The notes under the pieces are model-generated. The model saw nothing but the letters and a program-made list of their open reading frames with translations. It had not been told where the DNA came from and did no database searches. Of a stretch of DNA of 11,834 nt, positions 1 to 5,773 are shown in pieces. Every line of letters begins with the position of its first letter. Position 1 is the first letter of the stretch. The position numbers and the translations under genes were made by a program. Origin of the DNA: an uncultured Erysipelotrichaceae bacterium (GTDB taxonomy: Bacteria; Bacillota_I; Bacilli_A; RF39; UBA660); contig CADBNY010000044.1 in NCBI GenBank assembly GCA_902796215.1, positions 1 to 11,834 on the forward strand. The letters are read 5' to 3'.

Positions 1-732
1 ATTAGCAAATGTATTACTTCCGTATGTAGCATTAAATGTAGTTCTTGATGAACCAGCCCCAAATTTGTTAGGAAGATATTTCTTTGCTTTTCCATTTGGA
101 TCAGCTTTTTGAGCTCCAAGTTTTGCTTCACAAAAAGCAGTTTCAAAATCCCCTTTTGGACTAGAACAATTGATAGGTTCTGTTCCTACCTCAGCTCCTG
201 TATCAATAATTTGATTATTACATTTAATTGCAAGATCTTTTGCAGTACCACCATCTTCTACATCAACATCAAAATTAACATTAGCAGTACAAGTTTTTTC
301 AGCACCATCATTTCCAGTAAATTTAACTTCTGATCGTCCACTTAATGTACAACGATAAGCACCAGCACTTGCTGTAAACGTATAAGGATTATTATAATCA
401 ACTGTACCTGTTGAAACAGGAACTTGAGAAATAACATTTCCCTTTTCATCAGTTCCAGTTATTTTATTACAAGTAAGAGAAAATTTTACATTACGTAACT
501 TTTGTTGAATATCACTATTGTTAGAGTTAGGATTTACTGATATTGTATAATTAGAATTACCAGATTTTTTCAATGAAAAACCATAGTTTGCAGGGGTTTC
601 TAAAGCTTTAATATCAGATCTAGTATTACAAGCAATTGCTTCATCCTTTGCATCTACAAAATAAGTATTAGCAAAAGTAACAATCAATGCACAAATAAAC
701 AACCCTATTATTCTTTTCGATATCCTATTCAT
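1..732 (-). CDS. Secreted cysteine-rich surface protein, partial (C-terminus beyond window)
   Basis: I read 244 codons without a stop from ATG 732 to the window edge, so the 3' end is missing. The product starts with a signal peptide: basic n-region (MNRISKRI), hydrophobic core at residues 8-27, likely cleavage after VDA at residue 28. The mature part is rich in Asn, Thr, Ser and Gly, looks like beta-sandwich material, and carries seven cysteines (35, 88, 128, 148, 171, 189, 201), an odd number so far. I do not recognise a family. The ATG overlaps the last 8 nt of the sortase gene (ATGAATAG) and has an AGGTGA site about 9 nt upstream, so the two genes are translationally linked. That placement makes it the best candidate substrate of the sortase. 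The deciding evidence (an NPxTx or LPxTG motif, a hydrophobic stretch and a basic tail) would lie left of the window. The gene call is secure; the substrate role is inference. Confidence 0.85.
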   Translation of the reverse strand, partial: MNRISKRIIGLFICALIVTFANTYFVDAKDEAIACNTRSDIKALETPANYGFSLKKSGNSNYTISVNPNSNNSDIQQKLRNVKFSLTCNKITGTDEKGNVISQVPVSTGTVDYNNPYTFTASAGAYRCTLSGRSEVKFTGNDGAEKTCTANVNFDVDVEDGGTAKDLAIKCNNQIIDTGAEVGTEPINCSSPKGDFETAFCEAKLGAQKADPNGKAKKYLPNKFGAGSSRTTFNATYGSNTFAN

Positions 733-1528
733 TGATTTCATCACCTTTCATAATTTTTTCAATTTTATTATAATTGTCATTATTTTTAACAACATTATAA
801 TCATTTATAGATTCACCATCTCTTAAAAGTCGACCACTTATTACAAAATCATACTTACTTTCTTCTCCAAAGAATCTCGTACAAGTTGTCAAAGAAACGA
901 TTTTATCATTTTCAGATACATCAACGTCATAATTATATAAAGATTGTTGCTTATAAAATTGAATCTGATCCTTAATTGCATTTTTTTCATATCTACCATT
1001 ATCAACTAAGAAAAGATTCATGTCTGCAATAGGAACAAAGTCTACTGCAAATACTTTATAAACATAATCTTTTCCATTATGAGTATATTGAATATATTTA
1101 TTATCTTTTGCAAAATCATAATATACAAAAGCCATCAATTCTTCAAAACGAGTAAAATCTTTCGATGTTTTTTTAGGATTTGAAGATAAATTAAAGATAT
1201 TATGTCCATTAATATTAACAACATCATCATATTTCGCATCTCTCTTAATAACCCATCCATATCCAGCAGGATCTACAGGATATGGATTATTGTTATCTTG
1301 AGAAGTTACAACAGGAAAATCAATATTTGTTCCTTGAACCTTTAACCATCCAACTGTATAATAATCTTCTACTTGTTCAGCAGATTCAATCTTTTTTACT
1401 CTTGAATCAATCTTATAATAACGATTAGAAAATGTACGCTGATATAAAAAAGCACAAATAATTATAAAAATAAGACAACCAAGAAAAACTAAAATGTTAC
1501 TTAAATTTTTTTCACTTACTTTTTTCAT
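725..1528 (-). CDS. srtB: Class B sortase (cysteine transpeptidase)
   Basis: A membrane-anchored transpeptidase that joins surface proteins to peptidoglycan or to one another, acting outside the cell. The 267-residue protein has a single N-terminal anchor (residues 11-30) followed by a sortase fold. The catalytic triad is visible: His109 in NINGHNIF, Cys216 in VSLTTCTRFF and Arg233 in DFVISGRLL. The TLxTC spacing, the long insertion between the His and Cys strands, and the N-terminal rather than C-terminal anchor fit class B. A charged tail of about 32 residues follows the catalytic Arg and is longer than usual. An AGGAGAG site lies 5 nt before the ATG, and 13 nt separate it from the surface-protein gene upstream. 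Its stop overlaps the start of the secreted-protein gene downstream. Substrate specificity cannot be read from the enzyme itself. Pilin polymerisation is possible but unproven, because class B enzymes usually anchor single proteins. Confidence 0.93.
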   Translation of the reverse strand: MKKVSEKNLSNILVFLGCLIFIIICAFLYQRTFSNRYYKIDSRVKKIESAEQVEDYYTVGWLKVQGTNIDFPVVTSQDNNNPYPVDPAGYGWVIKRDAKYDDVVNINGHNIFNLSSNPKKTSKDFTRFEELMAFVYYDFAKDNKYIQYTHNGKDYVYKVFAVDFVPIADMNLFLVDNGRYEKNAIKDQIQFYKQQSLYNYDVDVSENDKIVSLTTCTRFFGEESKYDFVISGRLLRDGESINDYNVVKNNDNYNKIEKIMKGDEINE

Positions 1529-1541
1529 ACTTCTCTCCTAA

Positions 1542-3371
1542 CTACTTAATAGTATATGGATTATCAATTGTTCCACTACCACTTATAATTGTGATATTAT
1601 CTTTAAAATATCCAACAGCTCGTATACCATAACGATTATAAATATCAATTTCCCCAGTATAAGGAACACCAATATGTGTAATACATGATACATAGTTTTT
1701 TGTCTTTGACGAATTTAATAACCAATAAGAATCAGTATTACCAAAAGAATTATCAATAGAAGCAGCACTAAACATTTCATACATATTTGGCGCAGACAAA
1801 ATTGTTTTATATTTCTTTGTTTCTTTTTCATTACCATAAACAATTTTTTTCTTATAAATTGGTACCTCTATCTCATGATTAACAAATTTAGAAATATCTA
1901 CATAACCAACTACAGTATTGTTAATAAAATAAGCAACACTATTTTTATCTTTTGGATTATATAAATATAATTCATCATCTGAAGCAGTAGGATAAAAAGT
2001 TAAGGCATTATCTATTTCATTAGAATCATTGTAATTTGAAATAGTATTAACACTAATAGCTTTGGTAGTTCCATCTTTTAAAACCTCTATAATTCTCCAT
2101 ACTGTACCATTATCAGTAATATATTCACCAGTAGAACGTTCATTCAATAAAGAACCTCCTCGTCCCTTTGTCGTATCACCAACAACATATGGATCATCAC
2201 TAGTACCATTACCACCAGTAATTAATGTGCTACCTTTAATAGTCATCATTGGTCTTATACCATAATTATCATCCACATCATAGGATAAATAATTTTTGCC
2301 ATAAGAATCTCCAAAGAAAACCTCTCGAGTTAAGTATGCTTCTTTAGTATCAAGTTTTTTATTAGAAACCCAAGACATTGTATAAGGCTTCATAAAATTG
2401 CCATCTGCACCAGCAGCTTTATTAACTTCAATAACAGAAGGAATATAAACTTTTTTCTTTTCAGTATAAGTTCCGCATTGAAGAGTATCTAAAGTAGCAT
2501 CAGTCAAATCCATATTACAATATTTAGAATTTACTATAATATTCTTAGTTTTTTCAGATAAATGATCATAATAATAATTAAGCCATGCATCAATCTTAGA
2601 ATGATTTACATTAGCCACATCTGTATCAGATACAACTACAACATTATCATTAGCATCGATTCCATATATACGATACATCATGTTTGATAATCTAATATAG
2701 TTATTACTAGGATTGCCAGTATAGTTATCACTAGAACCTAAATCTTGTTTTACTGTTTTTTCAAGTTTTTTTACAACTTTTACTTTTCGGACAATTTCTG
2801 ATTTATTTCTTAATTTGTCATAAGCAGTATAGGAAATCTCATATGTTCCAACCATAGAAGTATCTACTTCTCCGCTTATAGAAACATCTTTTATGTCTAA
2901 TTTTCCATCACTATCATCAATAACACTTTTAACACCTGGATCTTTATAATTTTCACCAACATTTACTGTGTTTTCTAAATCACCATTCAAACTTATTTCA
3001 GGTCCTCTATGATCAATATTTGATGATAAAACACCACACTGTAAATAAACATAATATTTATACTCACCATTTACTTGTCTCACTTTTACCCAACTATTGG
3101 TTACAGAACAAGTTTTCTTTGTATATGGAATAAATATATCTCCTTCTATAAAAGACTTATGATATAAATCCTGCAATCTAACCGTCTTAACCCTATCACC
3201 AACAGGTAACTGAGTACCATTTAATTCAAAATATCTTCTTGCTGCTTGCTCCAATTTCTTTTCATTCTGATGAAATTTACTCATTGGAAAAACAATTAAA
3301 AACCAAACAAAACATAAAATTAATACTACCGTAACCGCCAACTTCAATTTCCCTAATATCTTTTTATTCAT
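1542..3371 (-). CDS. Membrane-anchored multidomain surface protein with Ig-like domain and duplicated C-terminal domain
   Basis: The 609-residue protein has an uncleaved-looking signal anchor (residues 9-30). A pilin-like amphipathic segment follows (34-52, KLEQAARRYFELNG), then a small domain whose Cys88 and Cys112 could pair. Residues 124-200 look like a bacterial Ig-like domain of the DUF5011 kind: GPEISLNG, then GENYKDPGV, then VGTYEISYTAYD. Two related domains of roughly 175-190 residues follow (about 224-397 and 416-608). Each opens with a YI...(Y/W)RI pattern and closes with YGIR plus a GxGTxxxPYxx ending. Part of the second (YWLLNSSKTKNYV) recalls a fold common in secreted Firmicutes proteins (DUF6273-like); that match is tentative. 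No C-terminal sorting signal is present, so the N-terminal anchor probably holds it on the membrane, facing the wall. A perfect AGGAGG precedes the ATG and overlaps the stop of the gene upstream. Function unknown. Confidence 0.88.
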   Translation of the reverse strand: MNKKILGKLKLAVTVVLILCFVWFLIVFPMSKFHQNEKKLEQAARRYFELNGTQLPVGDRVKTVRLQDLYHKSFIEGDIFIPYTKKTCSVTNSWVKVRQVNGEYKYYVYLQCGVLSSNIDHRGPEISLNGDLENTVNVGENYKDPGVKSVIDDSDGKLDIKDVSISGEVDTSMVGTYEISYTAYDKLRNKSEIVRKVKVVKKLEKTVKQDLGSSDNYTGNPSNNYIRLSNMMYRIYGIDANDNVVVVSDTDVANVNHSKIDAWLNYYYDHLSEKTKNIIVNSKYCNMDLTDATLDTLQCGTYTEKKKVYIPSVIEVNKAAGADGNFMKPYTMSWVSNKKLDTKEAYLTREVFFGDSYGKNYLSYDVDDNYGIRPMMTIKGSTLITGGNGTSDDPYVVGDTTKGRGGSLLNERSTGEYITDNGTVWRIIEVLKDGTTKAISVNTISNYNDSNEIDNALTFYPTASDDELYLYNPKDKNSVAYFINNTVVGYVDISKFVNHEIEVPIYKKKIVYGNEKETKKYKTILSAPNMYEMFSAASIDNSFGNTDSYWLLNSSKTKNYVSCITHIGVPYTGEIDIYNRYGIRAVGYFKDNITIISGSGTIDNPYTIK

Positions 3372-3380
3372 AAAGGCCTC

Positions 3381-4928
3381 CTAATAAAAATTATAAATAT
3401 ATTGTTTATTACGAATAGTAAATTCCATTCGTAGTAAATCTTCTTCCTTTACATAATTTGGAACTTTCAAATAAATAACTTTTCCAAAATATGATCGACC
3501 AATAAGATCTATAACTTCCAATTCTTCTTCTAAACCACTACTATCCTTATAAATAATTTTACCATAGCTCTTTAAAAAGTCAATGACATTTTTCGCTACA
3601 TAAGTATCAGATCCAAAGTTAATTTGAAGAATTTTATAACTTCCATCAGTTGTAAGTTTTCGATTAACAACATCACAACCAGTACTAATACAATTTCTAA
3701 CTAAATAATCAGCCTCTGTTAACACCTGATATTTATCAAAACTAATACTATCTGGATTACTTTGAATATTAATATCGATATTATCTCCAAATTGAAGAAC
3801 AACTGGATCTTCAATTTTTCGAATATCTTTTACTTTTAATTTTATTTTTCTTAATATTCCACCATTTTCTTGATAATACAAAACAAATTTTTCTTTTTTC
3901 AAAGAATTATTTGTTTTATAAACAATAATAAAATGAACCTTTTCATCCCTCTTTACTTCCTTTACAGAATCATAAGTTTCACCCATATCAGAAAATTCTT
4001 TTTCATAAATCTTTCGAGTTGTAACATAATCCTTAGTTCCATTCTTTAAATGAAAATTTTCAAGATTAATTTTTCTTGGAGAAGAATTATTTTGAATACT
4101 AATATCAACAATTACAAAATTACTCTGATTAGAAATAATATTTCCTTTATAATCCTTATCCGTGAAATAAGCTTGATTAATCCTCATTGTATAACCATTA
4201 GCTGAATAATAATCTCCTTCAGAATAACTCCTATTCGTAACAAAAGCAAATTTATAAAAATTATATCCAAGAAAAACAATAATAATAACAAAAACGAGTT
4301 TACAACCTTTAGTATGTTCTAGATAGAAATAACGAACATTTCGTAAAAATCTTCTATATGCCCGAATAAAAGAATTTTTATCAATATTAATACCAATCTC
4401 AATCTCTTCTCTATCTTCTTCATTTAATTCCAAATACTCTTTATCTGCATTAAAATGAAACTTGTTAATATCAAGACCTAACCCACGAACTAGAAAAATA
4501 GCAATTGACGGTAACTGAATAACTAAAAACATAACTAACAAATCTCTAGCCATTCGCAAATCCGTAGTAGCGACATCATCAGTATAATTTCTAAAAAATC
4601 CTCGAATAATATTTAATACAAAGAATAAAGAAAAATATTCAATGACAGGTATTAAATATAACTTCCAAGGTTTCTGCTTATATCGTAATAAGAAAACTAA
4701 AGATACACTACCAATAATTAGTAAAAAAACTGCAAATAACAGCCACATAGAAATATGGTTTTGAACTGGATTCTGATATAAATCATAAGTACCAAATCTC
4801 ATGAATTCTGCCACAAATTCATGAACATTTACCAATTTATAAGCAACAAACAAACTCAAAACAAATAAGAAGATATGAATTTTTTTAAAATTCTTAATCA
4901 AAAAGGCATATGGTTTTCGAATAATCAT
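3381..4928 (-). CDS. Five-helix membrane protein with large extracellular DUF4352-like region
   Basis: A 515-residue protein with five hydrophobic helices at about 17-33, 61-82, 89-112, 128-149 and 210-230. Basic residues flank the cytoplasmic sides (KNFKK, RYKQKPWK, and the charged 150-209 loop). The predicted topology is N-in, C-out, with about 285 residues outside. The first part of the outer region (about 240-350) has the layout of DUF4352/telokin-like Ig domains: NGYTMRINQAYF, then FVIVDISIQNNS, then a long strand-rich segment. The rest (370-515) is unassigned and contains a close pair Cys413 and Cys418. DUF4352 domains are usually found on lipoproteins or single-anchor proteins, so the four-helix membrane part ahead of it is unusual. 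The start at 4928 is supported by a GGGGTG site 7 nt upstream, with a weak promoter further up. It is the first gene of the surface operon, 9 nt before the next gene. It could assemble or sense the surface proteins encoded downstream; that role is inference. Confidence 0.87.
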   Translation of the reverse strand: MIIRKPYAFLIKNFKKIHIFLFVLSLFVAYKLVNVHEFVAEFMRFGTYDLYQNPVQNHISMWLLFAVFLLIIGSVSLVFLLRYKQKPWKLYLIPVIEYFSLFFVLNIIRGFFRNYTDDVATTDLRMARDLLVMFLVIQLPSIAIFLVRGLGLDINKFHFNADKEYLELNEEDREEIEIGINIDKNSFIRAYRRFLRNVRYFYLEHTKGCKLVFVIIIVFLGYNFYKFAFVTNRSYSEGDYYSANGYTMRINQAYFTDKDYKGNIISNQSNFVIVDISIQNNSSPRKINLENFHLKNGTKDYVTTRKIYEKEFSDMGETYDSVKEVKRDEKVHFIIVYKTNNSLKKEKFVLYYQENGGILRKIKLKVKDIRKIEDPVVLQFGDNIDINIQSNPDSISFDKYQVLTEADYLVRNCISTGCDVVNRKLTTDGSYKILQINFGSDTYVAKNVIDFLKSYGKIIYKDSSGLEEELEVIDLIGRSYFGKVIYLKVPNYVKEEDLLRMEFTIRNKQYIYNFY

Positions 4929-4948
4929 CTATCTACACCCCTATTCTC

Positions 4949-4963
4949 ATACTATATAAGTAT
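4949..4963. repeat. Small inverted repeat over the surface-operon -10 box
   Basis: ATACT and AGTAT arms of 5 bp are separated by 5 nt and cover the predicted -10 element of the surface operon. This could be a small operator, but in DNA this AT-rich such a repeat can easily arise by chance. Confidence 0.25.
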
Positions 4964-4986
4964 AACTTATTTTATTTGAATTTGAA
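4959..4986 (-). promoter_or_regulatory. Predicted sigma-A-type promoter of the surface operon
   Basis: On the minus strand a TTCAAA -35 (4986-4981) is followed after 16 nt by a TATACT -10 (4964-4959). Transcription would start near 4952, leaving a leader of about 24 nt before the ATG at 4928. The -35 box is weak (4 of 6 matches). I see no convincing terminator between greA and this point, so read-through from greA is also possible. Confidence 0.45.
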
Positions 4987-5030
4987 AGAGCTTTTACAAA
5001 ATATACAAATTTTTTCCTAAATAATTTCTA

Positions 5031-5501
5031 CTATTTTATTTCAACAATTTCAATTTCATAATTTCCATTAGGACTTTCTACTGTTACAACATCCCCAACT
5101 TTATGATTAAATAAAGCTTGAGCAATAGGACTTTCATTAGAAATCTTACTTTCAAATGGATCAGCTTCCTGACTTCCAACAATCATATACTCATCCTCTT
5201 CATCATCATCAACATACTTTATAGAAACTGTATTTCCAATTCCTACACTATCCGTATTAACCTCGGAAATAATAGAAACATTTTCTAACATCTTTTCTAA
5301 TTGTTTAATTCTTGCCTCAATCTGTGCTTGTTCATTTCTAGCAGCATCATATTCCGCATTTTCTGACAAATCACCAAGAGATCTCGCTTCCTTTATAGCT
5401 TGAATATTCTCTGGTCTCCGTATATTTATTAAATCATCTAACTCTTTCTTTAAAGAATCCAATCCCTCCTGAGTTAAATAAACTGTATTTTTATTTCCCA
5501 C
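5031..5501 (-). CDS. greA: Transcription elongation factor GreA (GTG start)
   Basis: GreA enters the RNA polymerase secondary channel and stimulates cleavage of backtracked transcripts. The N-terminal coiled coil carries the conserved tip LGDLSENAEYDAARNEQ with acidic residues Asp44 and Glu47. The C-terminal FKBP-like domain has the family signature GSQEADPFESKISNESPIAQ. Starting at GTG 5501 gives 156 residues, with nine residues ahead of TQEGL, as in B. subtilis GreA. The start is decided by the Shine-Dalgarno site: GAGGTGAT at 5513-5506 runs into an ATG at 5507, which is too close to use, but lies 8 nt (counted from GAGG) from the GTG. A longer in-frame reading from TTG 5555 would begin upstream of the likely transcription start. 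The gene follows a long leader and precedes the surface operon. In B. subtilis udk and greA also end the equivalent cluster. Confidence 0.95.
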   Translation of the reverse strand: MGNKNTVYLTQEGLDSLKKELDDLINIRRPENIQAIKEARSLGDLSENAEYDAARNEQAQIEARIKQLEKMLENVSIISEVNTDSVGIGNTVSIKYVDDDEEDEYMIVGSQEADPFESKISNESPIAQALFNHKVGDVVTVESPNGNYEIEIVEIK

Positions 5502-5505
5502 TTTC

Positions 5506-5513
5506 ATCACCTC
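5506..5513 (-). promoter_or_regulatory. Shine-Dalgarno site that decides the greA start
   Basis: The minus strand reads GAGGTGATG AAA GTG. GAGGTGAT is an 8-nt match to the 3' end of 16S rRNA. It overlaps the ATG at 5507 but is ideally spaced for the GTG at 5501, so the GTG is preferred. Confidence 0.7.
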
Positions 5514-5531
5514 AATTGTATTTTTACTATC

Positions 5532-5548
5532 GTTGGTCTTATTCCAAC
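5532..5548 (-). other. Small hairpin at the predicted 5' end of the greA mRNA
   Basis: GTTGG and CCAAC arms of 5 bp enclose a 7-nt loop, starting within a few nt of the transcription start expected from the proximal promoter. It could stabilise the 5' end of the transcript. This is a sequence-level observation only. Confidence 0.35.
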
Positions 5549-5555
5549 ATGCCAA

Positions 5556-5584
5556 AGTATATCACATTATTTTTCCATTTTCAA
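5556..5584 (-). promoter_or_regulatory. Proximal greA promoter (extended -10)
   Basis: TTGAAA (5584-5579), a 17-nt spacer, then TGATATACT, which is an extended -10 with TATACT at 5561-5556. Both the spacing and the TGn element are typical of the housekeeping sigma factor. Expected start near 5550, giving a leader of about 49 nt to the GTG. Confidence 0.6.
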
Positions 5585-5673
5585 TATCAATTATAAGTTT
5601 TTACAAATTATAATTATAAAAAAGATTTTATTTAGAAAGATACAGTTTAAAGTATATAAAAAATTGTCAAAGA

Positions 5674-5711
5674 TCAACCATTTACGTTGAAAATGAAACC
5701 GAACTCACTTC
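5674..5711 (-). ncRNA. Candidate structured leader or small RNA upstream of greA (two small hairpins)
   Basis: Downstream of the distal promoter the minus strand can form two adjacent hairpins. One has a 7-bp stem including G-U pairs (5711-5705 with 5696-5690, loop GUUCGGUU). The other has a 5-bp stem (5690-5686 with 5678-5674, loop GUAAAUG); the two share base 5690, so they compete or stack. A run of six T lies at 5663-5658, 10 nt beyond the second stem, too far for a canonical terminator. I found no motif of a known riboswitch or T-box. In E. coli the greA leader yields the small RNA GraL; a parallel here is speculative. Confidence 0.3.
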
Positions 5712-5728
5712 TCTGTAAAAGTAAGCAT

Positions 5729-5757
5729 ACTATAACACAAAACCCTTAAAAAATCAA
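5729..5757 (-). promoter_or_regulatory. Distal greA promoter, -35 inside the dgt terminator
   Basis: TTGATT (5757-5752), a 17-nt spacer, then TGTTATAGT with TATAGT at 5734-5729. The TGn extension and exact spacing make it credible although the -10 is imperfect. Its -35 box is the descending arm of the preceding terminator hairpin. Expected start about 5726-5722, giving a leader of some 220 nt. Confidence 0.42.
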
Positions 5758-5773
5758 GCTCAAAGCTTGATTT
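5748..5773 (-). terminator. Intrinsic terminator of the housekeeping operon, with the dgt stop codon in its loop
   Basis: A perfect 10-bp stem (AAATCAAGCT with AGCTTGATTT) closes on a 3-nt TTG loop, and the descending arm runs into TTTTTT. The dgt stop codon TGA (5762-5760) begins in the loop, and the ascending arm encodes the last residues of the protein. This is the clearest terminator in the window. Confidence 0.85.

Noticed and set aside
109..333. Plus-strand open frame of 74 residues
   Set aside because: It lies wholly opposite the secreted-protein gene, has Ser/Phe/Ile-rich antisense composition and no ribosome site.
1542..1562. NPYT near the C-terminus of the Ig-like protein as a possible class B sortase sorting motif
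   Set aside because: No hydrophobic helix or basic tail follows it, the protein stops two residues later, and the same GTxxxPYxx ending occurs inside the protein at the end of the first domain copy.
2062..2265. Plus-strand open frame of 67 residues
   Set aside because: Antisense to the Ig-like surface protein gene; low-complexity Pro/Val/Ser-rich product with no support.
5541..5550. Three-codon ATG-TTG-GAA-TAA frame at the predicted 5' end of the greA mRNA
   Set aside because: It would be leaderless, lies inside a small hairpin, and is too short to be distinguished from chance.
5658..5681. TTGACA at 5670-5665 as a perfect -35 element
   Set aside because: No -10-like hexamer lies 16-18 nt downstream; the closest TATACT is only 8 nt away.
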